This document shows, piece after piece, positions 18,929 through 28,546 of a stretch of DNA of 64,000 bases (its first letter is position 1; every line of letters begins with the position of its first letter). Under the pieces are notes generated by a model. That model did not search any database. It saw nothing but the letters and a program-made list of their open reading frames with translations, and was not told where the DNA came from. Location: assembly GCF_001559595.1 (NCBI RefSeq), contig NZ_LNTY01000025.1, positions 1-64,000 on the forward strand. The letters are read 5' to 3'. A program made the position numbers and the translations under genes. The DNA is from Enterovibrio coralii. Lineage in GTDB: Bacteria; Pseudomonadota; Gammaproteobacteria; Enterobacterales; Vibrionaceae.

Positions 18929-19471
18929 ATGCGCGATAAAGACGAACGCTATTACAAAGCCCAATTGAATATGCAGCAATGCAGCCGTCGCGGTTTATTC
19001 CGCGGACTGTGGTCAGGCGTGAGCAAACCAATGAAGGCGACCTCAACCGCCTTAACAGTGCGGTCGGTACCGCGCCCACCAACCGCTGTCGATGATGATT
19101 TATTAGCAAGGCTGTGTAACCAATGCGGAGCATGCGTTACCGCCTGCCCGCAGCACATTATCGGTTTATTCACTGGCTTGCCCGAACTGGCGTTGGATGC
19201 CAATAGCTGCACAGAATGTGGCGAATGCCAAAAAGCCTGTCCGACGCTGGCATTGGCCGGCACAGGTCATTCAACGGGTGCCAAAGCATCGGCTTCCGGT
19301 ATGTGTATTCGTCAAATGGGCGCGAGTTGTGATGACTGCGTGACAGCCTGCCCTCACCAAGCCATTTCTCTTGTTCCTCGCGGTATCGATGTGAACGCTG
19401 AAATGTGTTCGGGTTGTGCGCAGTGCCGCGTTGCCTGCCCGTCCAGTGCAATACAAATGACAATGCGATAA
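18929..19471 (+). CDS. napF: NapF-like polyferredoxin
   Basis: 180-residue cytoplasmic iron-sulfur protein with three ferredoxin-type 4Fe-4S motifs: CNQCGACVTACP (about 64-75), CTECGECQKACP (about 91-102), and CDDCVTACP with CSGCAQCRVACP at the C-terminus. The N-terminal SRRGLFRGLWSG resembles the twin-arginine-like start typical of NapF, which is nevertheless cytoplasmic and helps mature the catalytic molybdoenzyme. NapF normally sits in nap operons; here it is in a dms locus, so it probably assists DmsA. It follows the chaperone by 20 bases and is likely co-transcribed. Confidence 0.85.
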   Translation: MRDKDERYYKAQLNMQQCSRRGLFRGLWSGVSKPMKATSTALTVRSVPRPPTAVDDDLLARLCNQCGACVTACPQHIIGLFTGLPELALDANSCTECGECQKACPTLALAGTGHSTGAKASASGMCIRQMGASCDDCVTACPHQAISLVPRGIDVNAEMCSGCAQCRVACPSSAIQMTMR

Positions 19472-19608
19472 CCCCTGTTCTCGCAAACGCGAAAAGGCTT
19501 TTTCATTATTAAGGTAAAAGTCTTTTCCTCACAAAGTTGCATTGCGATAACTGCCAAGCGTGCCTAGCTTTAAAGCTGTTCCCCGTGGAATCATAAGGTT
19601 AAGCAGTT

Positions 19609-20595
19609 ATGGCCATCTCATCCTCTCTCACCAAAACGATCGTTGTTGGCGTGTCATTTTTCATGACGGCATTCAGTGTATCTGCCGCTCCCCTTCCCTC
19701 AATAAACGTCGGCGTTTTGAAGTTCGGCACCATCAATTGGGAAATGGATGTCATTAAACGCAACAAGCTCGATGAGAAAGCCGGATTCACACTCGATATC
19801 ACGCCGCTTGCCTCCAAAAACGCGTCGTCCGTAGCACTGCAAGGCGGCGCGGTTGATGTCATTTTCTCAGATTGGGTGTGGGTAAGCCGTCAACGAGCGG
19901 CGGGAAAAACCTACACGCTCTCCCCCACCTCAGCGACGGCGGGCGGTTTATTCGCTAATCCTGAATCACCGCTTTCTTCACCTTGCAATATTGAAGGGAA
20001 AACACTCGGTATTGCAGGAGGCTCGGTCGACAAAACCTGGCTCTTGTATCAAGCCTATTGCAAAGCAAAAGAGGATAAGTCCGTCAGCGAACTGACCGAG
20101 CAACAATTTGTAGCTCCGCCACTTTTAAATAAACTTCTGATGCAAAACAAGGTGCCGCTTGGCATCAACTTTTGGCATTACGGTGCAAGGCTGGAAGCGG
20201 CAGGTTTCCAGCCTGTCATTAGCCTCGATGAGATCGTCGCAGGACTTGGCATTGAAACTCAGGTGCCTATGTTGGGCTGGGTGTTTGACGAGAAATGGGC
20301 GCAAGCCAATCCTGAACTGGTCAACGCCTTTTTGGACACATCCGCAGAAGCCAGAGCAATCTTGCGACGCTCAGACGAAGAATGGGAAACGATTCGCCCG
20401 CTAACCAAAGCGGAAAACGATGACGTGTTCAACGCCCTCAAGGCGGCTTATCGCCGCGGATTTTCCGGCACATTTGGGACGGAGCAGCAGGACGCAGCAG
20501 CGCAGATTTACGCGATTCTTGCCAAAGAAGGTGGAAAGAAGCTGGTTGGAGACTCCAACTCACTGAGCGAAGGCACCTTCTGGCAATCACCCTAG
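19609..20595 (+). CDS. ABC importer substrate-binding protein (SsuA/TauA/NMT1-like)
   Basis: 328 residues with a Sec signal peptide cleaved after about residue 26 (SVSAAPLPS). The mature start INVGVLKFGTINWEMDVIKRN and the later GAVDVIFSDWVWVSRQRAAGK fit the NMT1/SsuA periplasmic-binding fold used for sulfonates, nitrate, taurine or thiamine precursors. The GKTLGIAGG segment about residue 130 is the second-lobe entry. It begins an operon with its permease and ATPase. Placement after a DMSO reductase block suggests that a sulfur compound may be the ligand, but the ligand is not shown by the sequence. Confidence 0.8.
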   Translation: MAISSSLTKTIVVGVSFFMTAFSVSAAPLPSINVGVLKFGTINWEMDVIKRNKLDEKAGFTLDITPLASKNASSVALQGGAVDVIFSDWVWVSRQRAAGKTYTLSPTSATAGGLFANPESPLSSPCNIEGKTLGIAGGSVDKTWLLYQAYCKAKEDKSVSELTEQQFVAPPLLNKLLMQNKVPLGINFWHYGARLEAAGFQPVISLDEIVAGLGIETQVPMLGWVFDEKWAQANPELVNAFLDTSAEARAILRRSDEEWETIRPLTKAENDDVFNALKAAYRRGFSGTFGTEQQDAAAQIYAILAKEGGKKLVGDSNSLSEGTFWQSP

Positions 20596-20623
20596 TCTGC
20601 CCATTTTGAGGAATCGCTGACGC

Positions 20624-21367
20624 GTGAGTTTGCCAAATTATCAACGCTACATCGTACCGCTGATCCTGCTTGCTTTATGGCAGTGGTCAGCCACGTTAAT
20701 TGAGAGTGCAGACTACCCGACACCTATTCAGGTGTACCATGCGTTTGTTTATGAGCTGCTTGACGAACAAATGCTGTTCCATCTCGGCATGACGCTATGG
20801 CGTGTCTTTCTCGCTTTCATCATTTCTATGGTGCTTGGGGTTATTTTTGGCATCATGATGGGGCGGTTTCCTAAGCTCAATGAGCTTTCCGATCCGCTGC
20901 TCATCCTTGCACTGAACATCCCAGCACTCGTTACTATCTTGCTTTGCTATTTAACGATTGGACTCGTGGAAGCTGCCGCGGTGACAGCCGTGGCACTGAA
21001 TAAAATTCCAACCGTCGTCGCCATGATTCGCGAAGGCGCACGGGTGGTAGACAACGACCTGATGGACGTTGCCAAAGTCTTTCGCCTTTCCCCTGCAAAA
21101 CAATTCTTTCAGGTATTCCTGCCGCAGCTCTACCCCTACATCATGGCATCTGCTCGTACTGGCTTGTCATTGATATGGAAAATTGTCTTGGTGGTCGAAC
21201 TGTTGGGGCGCAGCAACGGTGTTGGTTTTAAGCTCCACACCATGTTTCAGTTCTTTGATATTGCGGGAATTTTGGCTTACACCTTTGCCTTTGTTGGCGT
21301 GATATTTTTGCTCGAAGCACTTCTATTCAGACCGCTTGATAAGGTGGTGTCGAGGGGACGGGGATGA
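20624..21367 (+). CDS. ABC importer permease (SsuC/TauC-like)
   Basis: 247 residues, GTG start preceded by GAGGAAT. About six membrane helices. The EAA loop typical of binding-protein-dependent permeases is visible: EGARVVDNDLMDVAKVFRLSPAKQFFQVFLPQLYPY around residues 130-165, ending in P-x-L/I-x-P form. Length and style match SsuC. It overlaps the ATPase gene by 4 bases. It partners the binding protein upstream. Confidence 0.87.
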   Translation: MSLPNYQRYIVPLILLALWQWSATLIESADYPTPIQVYHAFVYELLDEQMLFHLGMTLWRVFLAFIISMVLGVIFGIMMGRFPKLNELSDPLLILALNIPALVTILLCYLTIGLVEAAAVTAVALNKIPTVVAMIREGARVVDNDLMDVAKVFRLSPAKQFFQVFLPQLYPYIMASARTGLSLIWKIVLVVELLGRSNGVGFKLHTMFQFFDIAGILAYTFAFVGVIFLLEALLFRPLDKVVSRGRG

Positions 21368-22104
21368 CAGGAATTACGCTCAACATTCAGAGCAAGCACT
21401 ATCGTTCCGATTCAACCGTTATCGGCCAACTCAGTGGCACGATTGCCGAAGGCAAGATAACCGCCATTATTGGACCATCAGGGTGCGGTAAATCCACGTT
21501 ATTGAATATGATTGCAGGGCTCGAAACCGCGAATAAGGGCGAGATTTCCTTTTCTAACACGCGAAGTGAAACACCTAAAATCGGCTACATCTTCCAAACA
21601 CCTCGCTTAATGCCTTGGCTAACAACGAAAGAAAACTTAGAACTGATTGGCGGTAAAGGGAATCCGACAATCAGGGAAACACTGGCCTCGATGGGCATTC
21701 TCGACAAGTTGGATGACTATCCTTCACAGCTTTCCGGAGGCATTCAGCGAAGGGTGAGCATTGCGCGAGCGTTCGTTTATCAGCCGGACCTCTTGCTCCT
21801 CGACGAGCCTTTTACCTCTTTGGATGCCCCAACTGCTGACCAACTCAGAGAGCAGCTCATTGCACTTTGGCAACGCCAGCAATCCACCATGGTGTTTGTT
21901 ACCCACGATTTGCACGAGGCACTTTCCTTGGCTGATGAGATTTGGTTTCTTAGCCGTTCACCAGCGACGTGCATTCACAAACTGTTCGTCAGTCAACCAC
22001 CTGCGCGCCTTCTTGCTGCTGAACACCGTCAAACCATCAATGAACTCACCGCGAACTTATTGGAAGCGCATCCAGACATCTTGCGGGGCAAAGCGGGGCA
22101 GTAA
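21364..22104 (+). CDS. ABC importer ATPase (SsuB/TauB-like)
   Basis: 246-residue ATP-binding subunit. Walker [10 protein letters not shown] (residues 39-47), signature LSGGIQRRVSIARA (about 123-136), Walker B LLLLDEPFTSLD (about 142-153) and switch HD in VTHDLHEA. The short length without a C-terminal regulatory domain fits the SsuB/TauB group. Start overlaps the permease stop (ATGA). A bidirectional terminator follows the stop. Together the three genes form a complete importer. Confidence 0.9.
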   Translation: MTGITLNIQSKHYRSDSTVIGQLSGTIAEGKITAIIGPSGCGKSTLLNMIAGLETANKGEISFSNTRSETPKIGYIFQTPRLMPWLTTKENLELIGGKGNPTIRETLASMGILDKLDDYPSQLSGGIQRRVSIARAFVYQPDLLLLDEPFTSLDAPTADQLREQLIALWQRQQSTMVFVTHDLHEALSLADEIWFLSRSPATCIHKLFVSQPPARLLAAEHRQTINELTANLLEAHPDILRGKAGQ

Positions 22105-22133
22105 AAAGCCCAAGCTATGTGCTTGGGCTTTTT
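22103..22133. terminator. Bidirectional terminator between convergent genes
   Basis: Symmetric AAAAAGCCCAAGC-TATGT-GCTTGGGCTTTTT serves the ABC operon on the plus strand and the phospholipase D gene on the minus strand. Confidence 0.92.
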
Positions 22134-22171
22134 GAGAGTGCGATGAGATAGCAGCCTATTCTGCAAAGCAT

Positions 22172-23692
22172 CTAAAGCCAATTTTCTATCGGCAACAACC
22201 CGCTCAACCACGCCCCACTTTTCAATAGAAAGCCAGCATCGGGTTCCTCGTCTAACACTTCATCAGACTCAAAATCTCGCCACACTAAATTCCCATTTTG
22301 CAGCTCTAATTTATATGCACTGGTATAAAGCAGCCCTTCTAGTCCTTGCTTGGCCTTCAACACATATTCAGGATGGTCAAACACAACGGCCATTTCAGTG
22401 TTAAGTTCGGCGGAACGCGGGTCCATGTTCATCGACCCGACAAAGAGTTTACGGTCATCCAACATCATGACTTTGGCATGCAGACTGGAACGGGAGCTGC
22501 CCGTAACGCTCCACTGGTGTTCAATCTTGGCTTTCGCTTTCATCTCCCAAAGCTCAATGCCTGCCGCCACCAGCTCTTCTCGGTATTTGGCATACCAACC
22601 ATGCACAGCAAACACATCGTTTGACGCCAGAGAGTTAGTGAGAATAACAATGTTCTTGCCTTGCTTTGCCGCGTTTGCAAGGGCTTTTGTCCCCGCTTTC
22701 GTTGGGACAAAGTAAGGTGAAATGATCACGGCGGTGTGTTCAACACTTGCCAATAGCTCGACCAAGCCATCAATAAGCTGGCTTTGGCCATTCCCCACTT
22801 TTTCCGGCAGATCGTAAAGCAGCGAAGCCTCTCCCCAATGCAGAGAAACTTGGTTGTTCTTGATGTCTTTGTACAATGGCAAGGTGTCGAAATTGTAGGT
22901 ATCGCTGGTGAACTGATGCTCTATTTGAGACACCTTACGCCAGTGTTCAATGTCTTCGCTGTTTGGTACGCGATCGCTCTTTTGAATCCAAGCCATCGGC
23001 GCAGAAAAACGACTGTTCCAGTATTCATCAAACTGGACTTGGGTTTCTTCGACAACTGGCCCATTCAGCAATACATCGAAATCACCAAACTCCACATCTG
23101 ATTTGAATGAAAAATATTCGTTACCAATATTGCGGCCACCCACCACAGAAACCACGCCATCTGCCGTCATGGATTTGTTGTGCATACGTCGGTTGAGACG
23201 GTCGCCATCTGTCACCCAAGACAGCATTCGCAAGAAGCGGTATTGATGTGGATTAAACAACCGCACCTCGATATTAGGATGCGCATTGAGATAGGCGATA
23301 TCACTGTCTTTACGGCTTTGCATATCATCAAGCAACAGACGGACTTTCACACCACGTTCGGCAGCTTCATAGAGCCGCCAGACCAGCAGTTGGCTGGTTT
23401 CATCATCACGGAATATGTAGTACTGAAGATCGAGCGAGTGCGAGGCTGACTCAATCATCGCAAGACGGGTTAACAAGGCGTCGTGACCAGTTTGAAGTGG
23501 AAAGAAGCCTGAGTAATGAGCGGGGACATCTTCCTCATGCGCAAAAAACGCAGCGAGCGACGACGAAGCATGATAGCCCGTGTGATGGGTTTCTACTTTG
23601 GGTGCTAATGATGTATCAGACTCGCAGCCAAACAGGGCAAAGGTGAGGAGAACAGTGGCGGACAGCTTTTTCAACGAGATGAATCCTTTCAT
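22172..23692 (-). CDS. Phospholipase D family lipoprotein (ClsC/YmdC-like)
   Basis: 506 residues. The N-terminus is a lipoprotein signal with LFGC (Cys22 modified). Two HKD motifs are present: HNKSMTADG around residue 170 followed by GGRNIGNEYF, and HAKVMMLDDRKLFVGSMNMDPRS around residue 410. Two HKD motifs define phospholipase D/cardiolipin synthase enzymes; length and SLDLQYYIF, WRLYEAAERGVKVRLLLDD text match the ClsC/YmdC branch. It would act on phospholipids at the periplasmic face of the envelope, by transfer (cardiolipin-type) or hydrolysis. It is a single gene, divergent from torY. Confidence 0.87.
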   Translation of the reverse strand: MKGFISLKKLSATVLLTFALFGCESDTSLAPKVETHHTGYHASSSLAAFFAHEEDVPAHYSGFFPLQTGHDALLTRLAMIESASHSLDLQYYIFRDDETSQLLVWRLYEAAERGVKVRLLLDDMQSRKDSDIAYLNAHPNIEVRLFNPHQYRFLRMLSWVTDGDRLNRRMHNKSMTADGVVSVVGGRNIGNEYFSFKSDVEFGDFDVLLNGPVVEETQVQFDEYWNSRFSAPMAWIQKSDRVPNSEDIEHWRKVSQIEHQFTSDTYNFDTLPLYKDIKNNQVSLHWGEASLLYDLPEKVGNGQSQLIDGLVELLASVEHTAVIISPYFVPTKAGTKALANAAKQGKNIVILTNSLASNDVFAVHGWYAKYREELVAAGIELWEMKAKAKIEHQWSVTGSSRSSLHAKVMMLDDRKLFVGSMNMDPRSAELNTEMAVVFDHPEYVLKAKQGLEGLLYTSAYKLELQNGNLVWRDFESDEVLDEEPDAGFLLKSGAWLSGLLPIENWL

Positions 23693-24224
23693 TCTTTTGG
23701 GCTACGTTAGCACAGTTATCGATGCATTTCTCTTTGGTTGCACAATTGAAACGCCTTTCAATCAGTGACTTATCACATTCAAAAATTGCATCGTCCTTAT
23801 CACTATTTTGTTATTGATAATTTCATTTCTACTCGAAACATCAAACACGCAACGTCATTCAACTTTGCCGGTGTAGAATTCAACCTCACCCAATCAAACA
23901 AAGCACAAGTTGTTTAACACTCACTTCCTCCTCACTTAATTTGTCACCCGCCTTTCACGTTGCACACTAAACATTTTCATTGAACAACACTGACACAGTG
24001 CTTCAAGCTCGAATTAATTAAATTCAAGCTGTTGTTTTTATTGAGTTATTTTTATAACACGTTGATTTTGAGCCACTTTTTTTCGTGATCAATCCAAGAG
24101 TTTCGACGTTTGAAGAGTGTCGATTTCATCATACTGCGACCGCCTTCAAATATAGTCACACAAACATCAGGGTATTTTCCTCGCGCGAAGAGTTGTTTTT
24201 TCGCAGTTTTTCAGAGGGATAATA
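23693..24224. other. Divergent promoter region, phospholipase D gene / torY
   Basis: About 530 AT-rich bases with no supported gene. It must hold the torYZ promoter. I looked for FNR and TorR-type boxes and found no convincing match. Confidence 0.5.
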
Positions 24225-25319
24225 ATGAAAGTAAAGAAGCGGTTCGTTGCGCTGGTTGCAGCGATTGGTATCGCGGTTGGTTGGCTCACCCTCGGTGGGA
24301 CAGCCGCAGTGATGCATGCAACCTCCAGCACCGAATTTTGTGTTTCGTGCCACTCTATGCAAATCGCTTATGAGGAATACGAAGGTTCAGTCCACTTTAG
24401 CAATGCAAAAGGTATTCGCGCCGAATGTGCCGACTGCCACATTCCAAATGACCCAATCGGGTATGTCTTCACCAAGATCCGCGCGACAAAAGATATCTAT
24501 CACGAGTTCGTGACAGGCAAAATCGACACTGAAGACAAATACGAAGAACATCGCATGGCAATGGCAGAGACCGTTTGGGCGCAACTGCGTGAAAATGATT
24601 CTGCAACTTGTCGTTCTTGCCACACCAATGAAGCCATGGACCTCTACTCCCAAACCGAAGAAGCGGCCAAGATGCATGAATATGGTGTGGAAAATAACCA
24701 GACCTGTATCGACTGCCACAAGGGCGTTGCACACTTTGCTCCTGAGCCAGAAATGGACAGCGCAGCCTTTGACCAACTTTTTGCCTTGGCAGACAACACA
24801 CCTAAAAATGCCAGCACTGTTTACCCAATTCAGCCTATTGCACTTGCAGATCTGGGTGAAGTGAATCCAACCACAGAAATGACCGTGATCAGCGAAACGA
24901 ACGGTAACCGCACCGTCGAAATCTCTGGCTACCAAATGAAAGGGGCTGAGCGTGTGCTTTACATGGGTAATGGTCAGCGCGCCATCATCGCCACACTTAA
25001 CGACGCAGGCCAAGCCGCTGTGGAAGCGGGTGAATTCGCGGCAGACGAATACGGCAACGAGTGGCGTACCGCGAAAATTACCGGCACCGTCGACTCACCG
25101 GTTCTCGATTCACTCGACCCAATGTGGGAATACGCAGAGCAACTCGACAACGTTTACTGCGCCACCTGCCACGCCAAAATCGCTGCCGGTCACTTTACGG
25201 TGAACGCGTGGGGTCCTGTCGCGAAAGGCATGGGCGACCGTACCGATATCTCCGAGCTTGATTTAGAAATTCTCACTAAGTATTTCCAGCACCACGCGAA
25301 AGACGTGGCTGGCCATTAA
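24225..25319 (+). CDS. torY: Pentaheme c-type cytochrome TorY/TorC (NapC/NirT family)
   Basis: 364 residues. An N-terminal membrane anchor (about residues 8-30) is followed by a periplasmic domain with five CxxCH heme sites: CVSCH, CADCH, CRSCH and CIDCH in the N-terminal NapC-like half and CATCH near residue 315 in the C-terminal half. It takes electrons from menaquinol and delivers them to the TMAO reductase encoded next. The length (364) matches TorY more than TorC (about 390). It is followed by torZ after 18 bases. Confidence 0.9.
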   Translation: MKVKKRFVALVAAIGIAVGWLTLGGTAAVMHATSSTEFCVSCHSMQIAYEEYEGSVHFSNAKGIRAECADCHIPNDPIGYVFTKIRATKDIYHEFVTGKIDTEDKYEEHRMAMAETVWAQLRENDSATCRSCHTNEAMDLYSQTEEAAKMHEYGVENNQTCIDCHKGVAHFAPEPEMDSAAFDQLFALADNTPKNASTVYPIQPIALADLGEVNPTTEMTVISETNGNRTVEISGYQMKGAERVLYMGNGQRAIIATLNDAGQAAVEAGEFAADEYGNEWRTAKITGTVDSPVLDSLDPMWEYAEQLDNVYCATCHAKIAAGHFTVNAWGPVAKGMGDRTDISELDLEILTKYFQHHAKDVAGH

Positions 25320-25337
25320 GAACAAGGAGTCATTGCA

Positions 25338-27782
25338 ATGACACAACTATCTCGTCGTTCTTTTCTAAAAGGAACGGGTGCGACTGCGGGTGCGCTAGCC
25401 GTTACATCTATCGTGCCAATGTCTGCACAAGCTAAAACACAAGGCAGTGGTGTATTAACCGCTGGTCGCATGGGCCCAATGTATGCAACGGTGAAAGACG
25501 GCATGATCGTCGAAACCAAGAGTGCCCTGCCACAAACTGTTCCTAACAGCCTTCAACTCACCGGTCCTGATCAAGTACACACCAAGGCACGCGTGAAATA
25601 CCCAATGGTACGTAAAGGCTACTTGGCTAACCCTGCAAACCCAGAAGGCGTGCGCGGTAAAGACGAGTATGTACGTGTATCTTGGGACGAAGCTTACAAG
25701 CTGATCCACGAGCAACACAGCCGCATTCGCAGCACTTATGGCGCAGAATCTGTTTTTGCGGGTGCGTATGGCTGGCGTTCAAGTGGTGTCCTTCACAAAG
25801 CGCAAACGCTGCTTCAACGTTACATGAGCATGGCGGGCGGCTACTCGGGTCACTTGGGTGATTACTCAACGGGTGCAGCGCAAGTCATCATGCCACACGT
25901 TGTAGGCTCGATTGAGGTATACGAGCAACAAACCACGCACCCTGTCGTCCTAGAGCACAGTGATGTGGTTGTGCTTTGGGGCATGAACCCTATGAATACC
26001 CTGAAGATTGCATGGAGCAGTAACGACGGCAGCGGTCTGGAATTCTTCCACCAGCTGAAAAAATCGGGCAAAACGGTTATCGCTATCGACCCAATGCGCT
26101 CAGAAACCATTGAGTTCTTTGGTGAAAATGCACAGTGGATTGCACCACACCCAATGACTGACGTGGCGTTGATGCTGGGTATCGCCTACTCACTGCAAGC
26201 AGACGGCAAGCATGACAAAGCCTTCCTCGACAAGTACACCATTGGCTACGACAAGTTTGAAGCTTACCTGTTAGGTAAATCAGACGGTATCGCGAAAACA
26301 CCAGAATGGGCGGCGGCAATCACAGGCGTTCCTGCCAAACAAATCGAACTGCTGGCTGACATCTTCAGCAAAGGCCGCACCATGCTGATGGCAGGCTGGG
26401 GCATTCAGCGTCAACAATACGGCGAACAGCGTCACTGGATGCTCGTCACGCTGGCATCCATGCTTGGCCAAATCGGTTTGCCGGGCGGTGGCTTTGGTCT
26501 TTCTTACCACTACTCAAATGGCGGTAACCCAGCGCGTGATGCGGGCGTACTTCCTGCGATTTCAGCGTCTATCGGTGGTGGTTCTTCTGCGGGTAATGAC
26601 TGGGCCGTGTCAGGTGCACTCAACAGCTTCCCAGTTGCACGTATTGTTGAAGCACTGGAAAACCCGGGCGTTAACTACCAGCACAACGGCCATGAGCTGA
26701 CCTTCCCAGACATCAAAATGATCTGGTGGGCGGGCGGCGCGCCATTTACTCACCACCAAGATACCAATCGTTTGATCAACGCATGGCAAAAACCAGAGTT
26801 GGTGGTTATCTCTGAACCGTATTGGACGGCTGCAGCAAAACACGCGGATATCGTACTGCCTATCACGACGTCGTTTGAGCGTAACGACCTCACCATGACG
26901 GGTGACTACAGCAACCAGCACCTTGTTCCAATGAAGAAAGTCGTTGAGCCGCAGTTTGAGTCTCGTGACGACTTCACTGTGTTTGCTGACATGTCTGAAA
27001 TGCTTCGCCCTGGCGGCAAAGATGTCTTCACAGAAGGCAAAGACGAGATGGAATGGCTGAAAGGCTTCTATGACGAAGCGCAGAAAGCGGCGCGCTCTGC
27101 ACGCATTCGTATGCCGAAATTCAATAAGTTCTGGGCAGACAACGAACTTATCGAAATGAAATTCAACAAGAAAAATGCGGAGTTTGTTCGCCACGCGGCA
27201 TTCCGCACTGATCCTGTGATGAACCCTCTGGGCACACCAAGCGGAAAAATTGAGATTTACTCTCGCACGATCGAAGGCTTTGGCTACAAAGACTGTCCGG
27301 CACACCCAACCTGGTTGGCTCCAGATGAGTGGACAGGCAGCGCGAAAGACGGCGAACTGCAATTGATGACAGCGCACGCAGCGCATCGTCTACACAGCCA
27401 GTTCAACTATGCCAAAATCCGCGAAGAATATGCGATTACTAACCGTGAGCCTATCAGCATCAACACTGAAGATGCGGCGGCGCGTGGCATTAAAACGGGT
27501 GATCTCGTTCGTGCATACAACAACCGTGGACAAGTGCTGGTTGGTGCCCTTGTGACTGATGGCATCAAGAAAGGCTCTGTGTGTATCCATGAAGGTGCTT
27601 GGCCGGATCTTGATGCGCAAACAGGCATCTGTAAGAACGGCGGCCCCAACGTGCTGACCAGCGATATCCCGACCTCTCGTCTGGCGAATGGCTGTGCGGC
27701 AAACTCCTCACTGGTCAAAATCGAGAAGTACGAAGGTCCAGTACTGGCACTAACTGCGTTCGATCCGCCAGTAAACGGCTAA
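25338..27782 (+). CDS. torZ: Trimethylamine N-oxide reductase TorZ
   Basis: 814-residue molybdoenzyme with a twin-arginine signal (SRRSFLKG, residues 5-12; cleavage near AQA). There is no N-terminal cysteine cluster, as expected for the TorA/TorZ/BisC group that lacks 4Fe-4[22 protein letters not shown] around residue 142 contains the molybdenum-ligand serine, and [45 protein letters not shown] and [14 protein letters not shown] are family hallmarks. It reduces TMAO and related N- or S-oxides in the periplasm, fed by TorY. A terminator lies 24 bases after the stop. No dedicated TorD neighbour is present; the chaperone at 18255 may serve both. Confidence 0.93.
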   Translation: MTQLSRRSFLKGTGATAGALAVTSIVPMSAQAKTQGSGVLTAGRMGPMYATVKDGMIVETKSALPQTVPNSLQLTGPDQVHTKARVKYPMVRKGYLANPANPEGVRGKDEYVRVSWDEAYKLIHEQHSRIRSTYGAESVFAGAYGWRSSGVLHKAQTLLQRYMSMAGGYSGHLGDYSTGAAQVIMPHVVGSIEVYEQQTTHPVVLEHSDVVVLWGMNPMNTLKIAWSSNDGSGLEFFHQLKKSGKTVIAIDPMRSETIEFFGENAQWIAPHPMTDVALMLGIAYSLQADGKHDKAFLDKYTIGYDKFEAYLLGKSDGIAKTPEWAAAITGVPAKQIELLADIFSKGRTMLMAGWGIQRQQYGEQRHWMLVTLASMLGQIGLPGGGFGLSYHYSNGGNPARDAGVLPAISASIGGGSSAGNDWAVSGALNSFPVARIVEALENPGVNYQHNGHELTFPDIKMIWWAGGAPFTHHQDTNRLINAWQKPELVVISEPYWTAAAKHADIVLPITTSFERNDLTMTGDYSNQHLVPMKKVVEPQFESRDDFTVFADMSEMLRPGGKDVFTEGKDEMEWLKGFYDEAQKAARSARIRMPKFNKFWADNELIEMKFNKKNAEFVRHAAFRTDPVMNPLGTPSGKIEIYSRTIEGFGYKDCPAHPTWLAPDEWTGSAKDGELQLMTAHAAHRLHSQFNYAKIREEYAITNREPISINTEDAAARGIKTGDLVRAYNNRGQVLVGALVTDGIKKGSVCIHEGAWPDLDAQTGICKNGGPNVLTSDIPTSRLANGCAANSSLVKIEKYEGPVLALTAFDPPVNG

Positions 27783-27806
27783 TTTTTCTTTAAAGTCAGT
27801 AAGCAA

Positions 27807-27831
27807 AGCCTGTCCCCGGACAGGCTTTTTT
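27807..27831 (+). terminator. Terminator after torYZ
   Basis: AGCCTGTCC-CC-GGACAGGCT stem followed by five T. Confidence 0.92.
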
Positions 27832-27939
27832 ATTCGTGGTTAACCCAATTGGCATGGGATTGAGAGCGAAATCAGTCAGTGCTTGAGAGAAAACTTTGGG
27901 TATACTAGCCGCAACTATGACAGCCTGATGGAATTCAAC

Positions 27940-28335
27940 ATGGCAAAGACACTGACCGCTGACCGCATCGCGGAAATCCTGAAATTCGACGTCGACCAGC
28001 GTTACAAATACCTGGTGAAAGAAGTCGTTGAGAATCGTGAAATCTGGATCCTGACGGACGAACACGGTTGCGTAATGCTGAACACAGAAGACGAAGACTG
28101 TGTACCTGTATGGCCGAATGAAGAGTTCGCGCAAGAGTGGGCGACGGGTGAGTGGGAACACTGCAAACCAGAAGCGATTGGCCTGAATAAATGGCACTCA
28201 CGCTGGACCAACGGCTTGTTGGACGACGAACTGTCTATCGTTGCGTTCCCTAACACCGACCTAGAAGGTGTTGTCATGTACCCAGACGAGTTCGATTTCG
28301 ACCTGACCAGCTTGGCGAAAAAGCAAAAACGCTAA
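27940..28335 (+). CDS. DUF2750 family protein
   Basis: About 131 residues from the ATG at 27940 (an in-frame ATG at 27928 is also possible). The text RYKYLVKEVVENREIWILTDEHGCVML, then VWPNEEFAQEWATGEW and HSRWTNGLLDDEL, matches the DUF2750 family of cytoplasmic proteins of unknown function common in vibrios and relatives. The protein is strongly acidic. It stands alone between the torZ terminator and a terminator whose 29-base sequence recurs at 31982. Confidence 0.8.
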   Translation: MAKTLTADRIAEILKFDVDQRYKYLVKEVVENREIWILTDEHGCVMLNTEDEDCVPVWPNEEFAQEWATGEWEHCKPEAIGLNKWHSRWTNGLLDDELSIVAFPNTDLEGVVMYPDEFDFDLTSLAKKQKR

Positions 28336-28357
28336 TTGTCGGTTGTGTTTAAACACC

Positions 28358-28386
28358 AAAAGCGGGCACAGCCCGCTTTTTTTGAC
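28358..28386 (+). terminator. Terminator, copy 1 of a 29-base repeat
   Basis: Stem GCGGGC-ACA-GCCCGC with seven T. Exactly the same 29 bases occur at 31982-32010, flanking the three-gene CHASE2 module. Confidence 0.93.
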
Positions 28387-28546
28387 GCTAAGTCATAATT
28401 TTTGACTGCCCTATCAATTAGTTGTAATTGATACATCAATCAAGAATTAGAAGTCAGATTGCGAGCAGCTATTCAAATATCGAATGTGAAATTATTGACG
28501 ACTTTGACATAAGGTTTTACGTCATAATCAATTTGTCGCATAAGAT

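Noticed and set aside
24060..24224. FNR or TorR boxes before torY
   Set aside because: Only half-site matches (TTGATTTTGAG, GTGATCAATC); no complete palindrome or repeated TorR half-sites.
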